DNA of 9,790 bases from JBHHZM01 sp046758065 (GCA_046758065.1 JBHHZM010000113.1:1-9790); one strand, 5' to 3'; positions 1 to 6,754 are shown, counted from the first letter of the stretch. Notes: generated from the letters alone by a model not told the origin. Numbers and translations: made by a program.

Positions 1-634
1 TCGGGATCGGGAGCTACGCCGAAAACGAATTTCCACCAACTATCGGACACGACCGGCGCATCGAAGAGGCAAAGGCTGCCGTCGAGAAATATAACGAGAT
101 CGTAGCGAAGACCATTGGCAGCCCACTGACTCTCCAATCTGTCGAATCATGGTATGGCGGATGGATGTATGACTATGACAAGACCTATCTACGACAATGG
201 GTCGAGGGATTGCGCAAGGCTGGTGTTGTCGAGGAGCCGACCGCAGCGCCAGCGGATATCGACTTCAAGGACCTGGTAAGCAAGAACGCGGGAATCTTCG
301 ACGTCGAGGGCGCGGTAAAGATCGACGCGGCGGGGCCAAGGCACTGTTCGACCGGCGCGTGGTCTTCATCGACACGCGTTCAAACGGCCCTTACAGCCGG
401 GGACATATTCCAGATGCCATCAACCTCTATACGTTCACGAATTTGACCAAAGAGAAACTTTCCGAACTCGTCGATCCGGATGATGAGGTAGTTTTTTATT
501 GCGGAGGCGAAGACTGTCCGCTGTCGCCCAATGCCTCCGCAAAGGCACTCGTCTGGGGCTATACCAAGGTTTACTACTTTGCTGCGGGCTATCCGGCGTG
601 GAAGGACGCGGGGCACCCAATCATAACCGATTAA
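1..634 (+). pseudogene. Cyclase/TPR-type C-terminal tail plus rhodanese domain, frameshifted, 5' end outside window
   Basis: One reading frame is open from position 3 and contains a motif EGLRKAG, typical of the end of the TPR region in adenylate-cyclase-like TPR proteins. A linker then leads into VEGAVKIDAAG, which looks like the start of a rhodanese domain. At a run of four G (332-335) the frame breaks. The rest of the rhodanese domain continues in another frame: KALFDRRVVFIDTR, then GHIPDAINL, then the active-site segment YCGGEDCPLS, and WKDAGHPI near the stop at 632-634. One extra G in the run would restore a single continuous protein. Rhodanese domains carry persulfide sulfur on the loop cysteine; the first Cys of the YCGGEDC loop is the candidate. 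The lesion may be real or a sequencing or assembly error. The start lies upstream of the window. The rhodanese assignment is firm; the cyclase/TPR assignment of the first ~110 residues is inferred from the short tail motif. Confidence 0.7.
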
Positions 635-732
635 GGTCGGCTTCGGGTCAAGAGTTACCTGTTACCGTATGCTAATGTTAGGGGAAGTTTCGGGGGCAAT
701 CCGGACGCAAGTCGGAAAACCAGACATTAACC

Positions 733-882
733 TCAAGTCGCCAATCTCCGGTCCACCGAGTACCCCGGCAACGCCTTGTTGCCGTGCTCGGCGATGTCGT
801 CTGACATGTCTTTGGCCGTCCTCAGATCGGCCTTGGTGTGGACGCACCACGCTCCGCCACCGGTGAAGGTCGGTGAGGACAT
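733..882 (-). CDS. Possible small protein, 49 aa, unknown function
   Basis: A minus-strand frame starts at ATG 882 and stops at TGA 733-735. It reads MSSPTFTGGGAWCVHTKADL at the start and contains KDMSDDIAEHGNKALPGYS further on. Composition is protein-like (charged and helical residues, third positions rich in G/C), unlike the Arg/Pro-rich translations of the other frames here. I do not recognise a family. It has no clear Shine-Dalgarno upstream (the preceding bases are about gtaggtcatgtaacc) and no partner gene close by. It lies within the presumed integrated element, between the rhodanese gene and the tRNA-Leu scar. It could equally be a decayed fragment of a longer gene. Low confidence. 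Confidence 0.3.
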   Translation of the reverse strand: MSSPTFTGGGAWCVHTKADLRTAKDMSDDIAEHGNKALPGYSVDRRLAT

Positions 883-1167
883 GGTTACATGACCTACAGG
901 CCGGAGAAATCGCGGGGCCGAGTGCCAGCGCAGTAGGCTGCCATGACCTCATCGTGTAAGTTATTGATTTATAGGGAGAATATTTCAACGCGTCAGACCG
1001 GTATACACTCGAAAAATTAGCCCCTCGTTACCCTTTGCTTTTATTAAATAAATCAGCCCGCCATGGCATGGCGCATGAAGCCCAAAACTTACACAATTTC
1101 TTACACATTCACATTTTTTGAAAATTATTATCTTGTAAAATCAATATGTTATGTATATATGCGGAAG
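883..1167. other. AT-rich non-coding stretch next to the attachment site
   Basis: No convincing gene is visible. From about 960 to 1160 the sequence becomes strongly AT-rich (runs such as attattatcttgtaaaatc and atgttatgtatatat), in sharp contrast to the GC-rich DNA right of 1224. It contains a near-tandem pair of CTTACACA (1088-1095 and 1100-1107), 12 bp apart. Such composition and short direct repeats are common beside integrase attachment sites, but no binding site can be assigned. Confidence 0.4.
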
Positions 1168-1223
1168 ACTTAAAATCCGCTGGCCTTACGGCCTTGGGGG
1201 TTCGAGTCCCTCCGCCCGCACCA
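1168..1223 (+). other. Attachment-site scar: 3' fragment of tRNA-Leu(UAA)
   Basis: The sequence matches the 3' portion of a class II tRNA-Leu. It has a UAA anticodon loop (cttaaaa, anticodon at 1171-1173), the 3' anticodon-stem strand tccgc, a long variable arm (ggcc ttac ggcc), a T arm (ggggg ttcgagt ccctc), the acceptor 3' strand cgcccgc, the discriminator A and an encoded CCA (1221-1223). The 5' half is absent: the matching 5' acceptor strand (gcgggcg) and the D arm are not found upstream, where the DNA is AT-rich. The bases before the loop only partly pair with the 3' stem (two mismatches). A tRNA 3' fragment running from anticodon loop to CCA is the usual duplicate left by a tyrosine-recombinase element integrated in a tRNA gene. 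In that geometry the element lies to the left (5') and the original chromosomal flank, carrying pqq, lies to the right. The intact tRNA-Leu and an integrase would be upstream of the window. Confidence 0.8.
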
Positions 1224-1278
1224 ATTAAATCAAAGACCTAGCGGCCATCCCGTGGATGCCGGGCGGACCGCCTACCCC

Positions 1279-1357
1279 TGTCATTCGCGGGCGCGACCCG
1301 CGAATCCAGAGAGCGGTCGAAGCCGTCTGGATTGCTGGATCGGGTCCGGCAATGACA
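1279..1357. repeat. Imperfect inverted repeat, 32-bp arms (interspersed palindromic repeat)
   Basis: The left arm (1279-1310) begins tgtcattcgcggg and ends gaatccaga. The right arm (1326-1357) begins tctggattgctgg and ends ggcaatgaca. The outer ends (tgtcatt/aatgaca and aatccaga/tctggatt) pair exactly and the middle is diverged, with a 15-nt centre. The arms carry the ctggatt...aatgac ends seen in dispersed palindromic repeats of many high-GC alphaproteobacteria. It sits upstream of pqqB and could fold in RNA, but is more likely a genome-wide repeat copy than a pqq regulator. Confidence 0.65.
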
Positions 1358-1483
1358 CCGCAGACGATGATGACGCCGCGCAGCGGTGAGCGGGAGGGCG
1401 AGGGGCGACGAATCCCCGCCCGGCGGGAGATGAGGGAGGCGGGCCACCAGCCAACGGAGGATTGCGCGCCGGCCGGCCCTGCT

Positions 1484-1512
1484 TTGCCGCCGCCGGTCGC
1501 TGTGGCATAGTG
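1484..1512 (+). promoter_or_regulatory. Possible sigma-70-type promoter for pqqBCDE
   Basis: TTGCCG (1484-1489) resembles a -35 element, and CATAGT (1506-1511) lies 16 nt further on as a -10 candidate. Transcription would begin around 1518 and leave a leader of about 58 nt before pqqB. The match is modest in GC-rich DNA, and no operator or terminator-like leader was recognised. Confidence 0.3.
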
Positions 1513-1575
1513 TGGGGGCGGTCCGGCGGGCGCCCCGGGCCGGAACAAGAAATCGCGACAGGGGAGGAGGGCAGG

Positions 1576-2508
1576 GTGCTCCGCGTGCTCGTTCTGGGGG
1601 CGGCCGCCGGCGGCGGGTTCCCGCAATGGAACTGCAATTACCAAACCAGCCGGCGGGCGCGTGGCGGCGATCCCAAGGCGCGGCCGCGCAGCCAGTCGTC
1701 GCTCGCGGTGAGCGCCGACGGCGAACGCTGGTTCCTGCTCAACGCCTCGCCCGACCTGCGCCAGCAGATCAACGACAACCCCCCGCTCCATCCCCGCTCC
1801 GGATTGCGCCACAGCCCGATCGCCGGGGTGGTGCTGACCAACGCCGACGTCGATCACGTCGCCGGCCTGCTCAGCCTGCGCGAGCGCCAGCCGCTCGTGG
1901 TCTACGCCACCGGCCGGGTGCAGGCGGTGCTCAGGGCCAACAGCATCTTCGACGTGCTCGCCCCGGACGTCGTCGCACGCGTCGAACTCGCGCTCGACCA
2001 GGCGGTCGAACTCGCCGGACCCGACGGGGCGTCGTCGGGCGTCGTGATCGAGCCCTTCGCCGTGCCCGGCAAGGTCGCGCTCTACCTCGAGGACGGCGAC
2101 GCGGGGGAAAACTTCGGCACGGTCGCCGAGGACACCATCGCACTCGAGGTGCGGGCGCGCGAGGGCGGCGCGCGCTTGTTCTACGTCCCGGGCTGCGCGG
2201 CGCTGACCGCCGGACTCGCCGCCCGGCTCGACGGCGCGCCGCTGGTGTTGTTCGACGGCACGCTGTGGCGCGACGACGAGATGATCGCCGCCGGGGTCGG
2301 CGTCAAGACCGGGCGGCGCATGGGACACATGAGCATGTCGGGACCGGAGGGCTCGATCGCCGCCTTCGCGGACCTCGACGTCGGGCGCAAGCTGTTCATC
2401 CACATCAACAACACCAACCCTGTGCTGCTCGACGACTCGCCCGAACGGGCGCAGGCCGTCGCCGCCGGCTGGGAGATCGCCGAGGACGGCATGGAGATCG
2501 ACCTGTGA
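1576..2508 (+). CDS. pqqB: PQQ biosynthesis protein PqqB (metallo-beta-lactamase fold)
   Basis: PqqB is a metal-dependent oxygenase/hydroxylase-like protein of the metallo-beta-lactamase superfamily, thought to act on the tyrosine-derived intermediate of PQQ synthesis. The GTG start at 1576 is chosen because the family begins right at the LRVLVLGAAAGGGFPQWNCN motif and AGGAGG (1565-1570) stands 5 nt upstream; a longer frame from TTG 1462 lacks family similarity at its front. Visible signatures: GGGFPQWNC near residues 10-20, LLNASPDLRQQI, the metal-site segment LTNADVDHVAGLLSLRE, FDGTLWRDDEM, GRRMGHMSMSG and IHINNTNP near the end. At 310 residues it has the usual length. It is unusual in lacking the CxCxxC cysteines of many homologues: only the first Cys remains (C-N-Y-Q-T-S). 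It is the first gene of pqqBCDE, and its stop overlaps the pqqC start (GTGA). Confidence 0.96.
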   Translation: MLRVLVLGAAAGGGFPQWNCNYQTSRRARGGDPKARPRSQSSLAVSADGERWFLLNASPDLRQQINDNPPLHPRSGLRHSPIAGVVLTNADVDHVAGLLSLRERQPLVVYATGRVQAVLRANSIFDVLAPDVVARVELALDQAVELAGPDGASSGVVIEPFAVPGKVALYLEDGDAGENFGTVAEDTIALEVRAREGGARLFYVPGCAALTAGLAARLDGAPLVLFDGTLWRDDEMIAAGVGVKTGRRMGHMSMSGPEGSIAAFADLDVGRKLFIHINNTNPVLLDDSPERAQAVAAGWEIAEDGMEIDL

Positions 2509-3242
2509 GCGGGCGGTTGAGCGGCGACGCGTTCGAACGCCGGCTCCGTGAGATCGGCGCCGAGCGCTATCACAACCGGCATCCCTTCCACCGCATGCTG
2601 CACGGCGGAGCGTTGGGTTTCGGTCAGGTTCAGGCCTGGGCGCTCAACCGCTACTGTTACCAGTGCCACATCCCGATCAAGGACGCGGCGATCATCGCGC
2701 GCATGCCTTCGGCCGAGTTGCGCCGGGCGTGGCGGCAGCGGCTCATCGACCACGACGGCGCGCGCCCGGGTGATGGCGGGATCGCCCGCTGGCTGGCGCT
2801 TACCGACGGTCTCGGTCTCGACCGCGACGACGTCGTCTCGATGCGGCGCGCGCTGCCGGCGACGGTGTTCGCGGTGCGGGCCTACGTTCAGTTCGTGCGC
2901 GAACGCCCGCTGCTCGAAGCGGTCGCCTCGTCGCTCACCGAGTTGTTCTCGCCCACCATCATCGCCGAACGCGTCGCCGGCATGCTGGCGAACTACGACT
3001 TCATCGACGAGAACATCCTGGCCTACTTCAGCGCGCGCCTCGACCAGGCGCCGCGCGACGCCGACTTCGCCCTCGCCTACGTCAAGCGCGAGGCCGCAAC
3101 GCGCGCCGAACAGGAGGCGGTGCTCGCCGCGCTGCGCTTCAAATGCGACGTGCTCTGGGCGCAGCTCGACGCGCTCCATCACGCCTACGTCGAGCCCGGG
3201 CAGATTCCGCCCGGCGCCTTCGTTCCCGAGGACCGGCGGTGA
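2505..3242 (+). CDS. pqqC: Pyrroloquinoline-quinone synthase PqqC
   Basis: PqqC is the cofactor-free oxidase that catalyses the last step, ring closure and eight-electron oxidation of AHQQ to PQQ with O2. It has a heme-oxygenase-like all-helical fold. The GTG start at 2505 overlaps the pqqB stop by 4 nt (GTGA), and the protein then matches the family from its first residues. Landmarks: YHNRHPFHRMLHGG (residues 22-35), the substrate-pocket segment NRYCYQCHIPIKDA (48-61), IDHDG (81-85), SLTELFSP (143-150) and YDFIDEN (164-170). Homologues often have RYYYQ where this one has RYCYQ. At 245 residues it has typical length. The product is cytosolic, and the finished PQQ is used by periplasmic quinoprotein dehydrogenases, none of which is in this window. 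Confidence 0.96.
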   Translation: MSGRLSGDAFERRLREIGAERYHNRHPFHRMLHGGALGFGQVQAWALNRYCYQCHIPIKDAAIIARMPSAELRRAWRQRLIDHDGARPGDGGIARWLALTDGLGLDRDDVVSMRRALPATVFAVRAYVQFVRERPLLEAVASSLTELFSPTIIAERVAGMLANYDFIDENILAYFSARLDQAPRDADFALAYVKREAATRAEQEAVLAALRFKCDVLWAQLDALHHAYVEPGQIPPGAFVPEDRR

Positions 3243-3526
3243 GCCGGTGCGTCACCATCGACGAGGCGTCGCTGCCGCGGCTCGCGCGCCACGTCAAGCT
3301 GCGCTTCGACGAGCGGCGCGAGTGCTGGGTGATGCTGGCGCCCGAGCGCATCCTGATGCCCGACGACATCGCCGTCGAGATCGTCCGGCGCTGCGACGGC
3401 GAGACCACGGTGGGCGCGATCATCGAAGCGCTCGCCGCCGAGTTCGACGCGCCCGTCGAAGAGGTCGGCGCCGACGTCGTCGAGCTGCTTCAGGACCTCG
3501 CCGACAAGGGCTTCGTCGCGGCATGA
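3239..3526 (+). CDS. pqqD: PqqD, PqqA-binding chaperone
   Basis: PqqD is a small winged-helix RiPP-recognition-element protein that binds the PqqA precursor peptide and presents it to PqqE. The GTG start at 3239 overlaps the pqqC stop by 4 nt; the 95-residue product matches the usual ~90-residue family. Visible signatures: LPRLARHVKLRFDERRECW at residues ~12-30, then LAPERIL, the CDGETTV turn and the DVVELLQDLADKGFV helix at the C-terminus. It is a separate gene here, not fused to pqqC as in Methylobacterium. Since its only known role is to bind PqqA, its presence argues that a PqqA peptide exists elsewhere in the genome. Confidence 0.94.
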   Translation: MSRCVTIDEASLPRLARHVKLRFDERRECWVMLAPERILMPDDIAVEIVRRCDGETTVGAIIEALAAEFDAPVEEVGADVVELLQDLADKGFVAA

Positions 3527-4611
3527 GCGCGCCCGACCCGCCGCTGGCGATGCTGGCGGAGATCACCCACCGCTGTCCGCTGCAGTGCCCCTACTGCTCG
3601 AACCCGCTGGCGCTCGAACGCGCCAGCGCCGAGCTCGACACCGCGACCTGGCAACGCGTGCTCGACCAGGCCGCCGACATGGGCGTGCTGCAGGTTCATT
3701 TCTCGGGCGGCGAGCCGACGGTGCGCAAGGACCTCGTCGCGCTGGTCGCCCATGCCGCCCGCCGCGGGCTCTATACCAACCTGATCACCGCCGGCGTGCT
3801 GCTCGACGCGGCGCGAATCAAGGCGCTCGCCGACGCCGGTCTCGACCATGTGCAGCTCAGTTTCCAGGACGCGGTCGCGGCCGGGGCCGACCGCATCGGC
3901 GGCTACCGCGGCGGCCACGAGAAAAAACTCGCCGTCGCCCGGCTGGTGCGCGCGGCGGGTCTGCCGCTGACCGTCAACGCGGTGGTCCATCGCCAAAATC
4001 TCGGGCGCGTCGGCGCGATGATCGAGCTTGCCGTCGAACTCGGCGCCGAGCGCCTCGAAGTGGCGCATGTGCAGTATTACGGCTGGGCGCTCAGGAACCG
4101 CGCGGCGCTGCTGCCGAGCCGGGCGCAGCTCGACGCCGCGAGCCGCACGGTCGAGGAAGCGGCGGCGCGGCTCAAGGGCGTGCTGGTCATCGACTACGTG
4201 GTGCCCGACTACTACGCGCGGTGGCCCAAGTCGTGCATGGGCGGCTGGGCCCGGCGCTTCTTCAACGTCACGCCGGCCGGCAAGGTGCTGCCCTGCCACG
4301 CCGCCGAGACCATCACCGGGCTCGAATTCGAGGTCGTCACCGAACGCGGCCTCGCCGAGATCTGGCAGCGCTCGGCGGCGTTCGAACGCTTCCGCGGCAC
4401 CGGCTGGATGCCCGAGCCCTGCCGCAGTTGCGACCGCCGCGAGATCGACTGGGGTGGCTGTCGCTGCCAGGCCTTCGCGCTCACCGGCGACGCCGCCAAT
4501 ACCGATCCCGCCTGCGCGCTGTCGCCCCGCCACGACGGGATTTTCGCCCTCGCCGTCGCCGAATCGGCCGCCGCGCCGCCGCCTTTCGTCTACCGCCGCA
4601 TCGGGGGCTGA
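3523..4611 (+). CDS. pqqE: PqqA peptide cyclase PqqE (radical SAM/SPASM)
   Basis: PqqE is the radical S-adenosylmethionine enzyme that makes the carbon-carbon crosslink between the conserved Glu and Tyr of PqqA, the first step of PQQ synthesis. The ATG start at 3523 overlaps the pqqD stop (ATGA). The radical SAM cluster motif CPLQCPYC has Cys18, Cys22 and Cys25; SGGEP (61-65) is the SAM-binding GGEP motif. The C-terminal SPASM domain supplies the auxiliary-cluster cysteines: Cys238 (CMGGW), Cys258 (LPCHAAE), Cys300 and Cys303 (CRSC), Cys313 and Cys315 (GGCRCQA) and Cys331 (DPACALSP). All expected ligands appear intact. At 362 residues it is slightly short for the family because the N-terminus before the SAM motif is brief. 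It is the last gene of the operon and is followed by a hairpin. Confidence 0.96.
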   Translation: MSAPDPPLAMLAEITHRCPLQCPYCSNPLALERASAELDTATWQRVLDQAADMGVLQVHFSGGEPTVRKDLVALVAHAARRGLYTNLITAGVLLDAARIKALADAGLDHVQLSFQDAVAAGADRIGGYRGGHEKKLAVARLVRAAGLPLTVNAVVHRQNLGRVGAMIELAVELGAERLEVAHVQYYGWALRNRAALLPSRAQLDAASRTVEEAAARLKGVLVIDYVVPDYYARWPKSCMGGWARRFFNVTPAGKVLPCHAAETITGLEFEVVTERGLAEIWQRSAAFERFRGTGWMPEPCRSCDRREIDWGGCRCQAFALTGDAANTDPACALSPRHDGIFALAVAESAAAPPPFVYRRIGG

Positions 4612-4637
4612 GGTCCGGTTTCCAGCCGATCCGGACC
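4612..4637. terminator. Hairpin between convergent pqqE and msrB
   Basis: GGTCCGG (4612-4618) and CCGGACC (4631-4637) form a perfect 7-bp GC-rich stem with a 12-nt loop, immediately after the pqqE stop and 8 nt beyond the msrB stop on the other strand. There is no T tract on either side, so it is not a canonical intrinsic terminator. It may be a bidirectional transcription barrier or mRNA 3'-end stabiliser. Confidence 0.45.
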
Positions 4638-4645
4638 GGCGAGGG

Positions 4646-5050
4646 TCACTGGGCGGTTTCCGGTTCGAGGTCGAGCGCCAGCGAGTTGATGCAGTAGCGC
4701 AGGCCCGTGGGCTCGGGGCCGTCGGGGAAGACGTGGCCGAGGTGGGCGTCGCAGCGGCTGCACAGCACCTCGGTGCGGGTCATACCCAGGCTGTGGTCGG
4801 ATTCGGTCGCCAGGGCGCCCTCGGCGACGGGCTGCCAGAAGCTCGGCCAGCCCGAACGCGAATCGAATTTGGCCGCGCTCGAAAACAGTTCCTGACCGCA
4901 GCAGACGCAGCGATACGTGCCGGCGGTCGGGCAATGGTTGTATTCGCCGCTGAACGGGCGCTCGGTGCCTTTAAGGCGCGTGACGCGGAACTGCTCCGGC
5001 GTCAGTTCGGTGCGCCACTCGGCGTCGGACTTGCGGATTTTATCGGTCAT
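4646..5050 (-). CDS. msrB: Peptide-methionine (R)-S-oxide reductase MsrB
   Basis: MsrB reduces methionine-R-sulfoxide in proteins back to methionine using thioredoxin, repairing oxidative damage. The ATG at 5050 gives 134 residues, the normal size of a single-domain MsrB, and GGGAG lies a short distance upstream. A longer open frame in front (to 5560) is only the antisense shadow of the neighbouring oxidoreductase gene. Visible signatures: the structural zinc cysteines in CVCC (Cys48, Cys51) and CSRC (Cys97, Cys100), the substrate-pocket segments SGWPSFW (66-72) and HLGHVFPDGP (103-112), and the catalytic Cys120 in RYCINS. No signal peptide is visible, so it is likely cytosolic. It follows the FAD oxidoreductase with a 65-nt gap on the same strand and may be cotranscribed. 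It is convergent with pqqE. Confidence 0.96.
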   Translation of the reverse strand: MTDKIRKSDAEWRTELTPEQFRVTRLKGTERPFSGEYNHCPTAGTYRCVCCGQELFSSAAKFDSRSGWPSFWQPVAEGALATESDHSLGMTRTEVLCSRCDAHLGHVFPDGPEPTGLRYCINSLALDLEPETAQ

Positions 5051-5115
5051 CGCGGTGCTCCCGGCCTGTTCTGGAGGAGAGGTAGAACGCCTGGAACAAA
5101 AGGCAAGCCGACGTT

Positions 5116-6726
5116 TCACGCGACCTTGCCGCGCTTGAAATCGCGCACGATCTCGCGCGCGGCGTTGTGACCGGGGGCGCCGGTGACGCCGCCGCCCGGA
5201 TGCGTTCCCGATCCGCACATGTAAAGCCCGGCGAGCGGCGCGCGATAGTCGGCGTAACCGGCGGCCGGACGCAGCGAATAGATCTGGTCGAGATGCAGCG
5301 CGCCGTGGAAGATATCGCCGCCGACGAGACCGAATTCGCGTTCGAGGTCGAGCGGACTCAGCGCCTGACGACCCACCACCGAGCGTTTGAAGTTGGGCGC
5401 GTACCGATCGACCGTAGCGATGATCAGGTCGGCGACCTCTTCGCGCACGTCGTCCCAGGTCTGCTCGCCCGAAAGCTGCGGGTGGAAATGCTGGCAGAAC
5501 AAGCTGGCGACGTGGGCTCCCGGCGGCGCGAGGCTGTCGTCGATGGTGCTCGGGATGCACATCGAAATGACCGGGGCGCGCGCCCAGCCGCCACCCTTGG
5601 CGTCGTCGTAGGCGCGTTCGAGATAGTCGAGCGAGGGGCAGATATCGATGGAGCCACAGAGAAGTTCGTCCGCCTGGTCCCCCGGCACGCCCTCGAAGGC
5701 GGGAAGCTCGCTGAGCGCGACGTTCATGCGGAAGGTGCCCGAACGGCAGCGCCAGCCTTCGATGTCGCGGCGGAAATCGGCGTCGAGCGCCTCGACGTCG
5801 ACGAGATCGAGGAACAGAAGCTTGGGATTGACGTTGGCGGCGACCGCGCGGGCGCGGATGACGCTGCCGTCGGCGAGCGCGACGCCGCGGGCCTTGCCGC
5901 CTTCGACGATCACCTCGGCGACCGGCGCGGAAACCGCGATCTCGACGCCGCGCGATTCGGCCGAGCGCGCCATCGCTTGGGTGATCGCGCCCATGCCGCC
6001 GCGGGCGTGGCCCCAGGCGCCGATCCGGCCGTTGACCTCACCGAAATAGTGGTGCAGCAGGACATAGGCCGTCCCGGGCGCATAGGGGCTCGCCAGGTTG
6101 CCGACGATGCCCTCGAAACCATAAACGCCCTTGAGGCCGTCGAACTCGAACCACTCGTCGAGATAGTCGCCGACGCTCATGGTCATGAGGGCGGCGAAGG
6201 CGCGCTGCCGGCGAAGATCGAGCCTGCGCAGCCGGTTGCCGGTGCAGAGAACGCGCCACAGATCGTTCAGACCGCCGCCGAGGTTGGGCGGGGTCTCGAG
6301 CACGATCGAGCGCAGCACCCGCGCCGTCTCCTCGAGTACGGCGTGGAACGGCGCGTACGCTTCGGCGTCGGGCTGCGAGAAGCGGGCGACTTCGCGTATC
6401 GCTTGGGCGTCGTCGCGCGGCAGCGACAGATAGCGGCCATCGGGCAGCGGCGCCAGCGAACCTCCCGCACGGTCGAGAATTTCGAGGCCGTGACGGTAAA
6501 GTTCGAGATCGGCGATCACCTGCGGGTGCAGCAGACTGACGACATAGGAGCACACCGAGTTGCGGAAACCCGGGTGGAATTCCTCGGTAACCGCGGCGCC
6601 GCCGACCACGGCGCGGCGTTCGACCACCTTCACCCTGAGCCCCGCGTGGGCGAGGTAGGCGGCGCAGACCAGACCGTTGTGGCCGGCGCCGATGACGACG
6701 ACGTCGTAGGCAGGATCGGAAGCCAT
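5116..6726 (-). CDS. FAD-dependent oxidoreductase, CrtI/PYROXD2-like
   Basis: This is a flavoprotein of the phytoene-desaturase-related amine-oxidase superfamily, closest in appearance to the PYROXD2-like NAD(P)/FAD-dependent oxidoreductases whose substrates are mostly unknown. The N-terminal Rossmann motif VVVIGAGHNGLVCAAYLAHAG (about residues 9-29) is followed by the acidic VVERR and the GGAAVTEE segment. MGAITQAMARSAESRGVEI is the conserved middle motif, and the C-terminal FAD-binding segment reads LYMCGSGTHPGGGVTGAPGHN. The protein is 536 residues, the usual length. The ATG at 6726 is preceded 5 nt away by GGGG within caagggg, which belongs to a 12-bp tandem repeat. No carotenoid genes (crtB, crtE) are adjacent, so a carotenoid role is not supported. 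It lies between a 57-codon gene and msrB on the same strand. Confidence 0.9.
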   Translation of the reverse strand: MASDPAYDVVVIGAGHNGLVCAAYLAHAGLRVKVVERRAVVGGAAVTEEFHPGFRNSVCSYVVSLLHPQVIADLELYRHGLEILDRAGGSLAPLPDGRYLSLPRDDAQAIREVARFSQPDAEAYAPFHAVLEETARVLRSIVLETPPNLGGGLNDLWRVLCTGNRLRRLDLRRQRAFAALMTMSVGDYLDEWFEFDGLKGVYGFEGIVGNLASPYAPGTAYVLLHHYFGEVNGRIGAWGHARGGMGAITQAMARSAESRGVEIAVSAPVAEVIVEGGKARGVALADGSVIRARAVAANVNPKLLFLDLVDVEALDADFRRDIEGWRCRSGTFRMNVALSELPAFEGVPGDQADELLCGSIDICPSLDYLERAYDDAKGGGWARAPVISMCIPSTIDDSLAPPGAHVASLFCQHFHPQLSGEQTWDDVREEVADLIIATVDRYAPNFKRSVVGRQALSPLDLEREFGLVGGDIFHGALHLDQIYSLRPAAGYADYRAPLAGLYMCGSGTHPGGGVTGAPGHNAAREIVRDFKRGKVA

Positions 6727-6730
6727 CGGG

Positions 6731-6754
6731 ACCCCTTGTATTACCCCTTGTATT
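6731..6754. repeat. 12-bp tandem duplication upstream of the oxidoreductase gene
   Basis: The unit accccttgtatt occurs twice in direct succession (6731-6742 and 6743-6754), followed by a partial third accccc. On the minus strand this reads ggggtaatacaa repeated. The unit is a multiple of three, so it preserves frame: it supplies the TAA stop of the 57-codon gene, repeats that stop in frame 12 nt later, and doubles the GGGG ribosome-binding segment in front of the oxidoreductase. Confidence 0.8.

Noticed and set aside
662..988. 108-codon minus-strand frame
   Set aside because: Arg/His-rich translation without recognisable motifs; another frame of the same DNA looks more protein-like.
1063..1173. 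36-codon plus-strand frame (MAWRMKPKTYTI...) considered as a pqqA candidate
   Set aside because: It has no Glu-x3-Tyr motif, is a by-product of AT-rich DNA, runs into the tRNA fragment and has no clear SD.
1139..1223. Complete tRNA-Leu gene
   Set aside because: The 5' acceptor strand and D arm are missing and the 5' anticodon stem is mismatched; only the 3' part is present.
1462..1575. N-terminal extension of PqqB from TTG 1462
   Set aside because: The extra residues do not match the family; GTG 1576 has a strong AGGAGG at proper spacing.
1225..2403. 392-codon minus-strand frame opposite pqqB
   Set aside because: Antisense shadow in GC-rich DNA; rich in Arg/Ala/Gly/Pro, and the other strand carries a clear PqqB.
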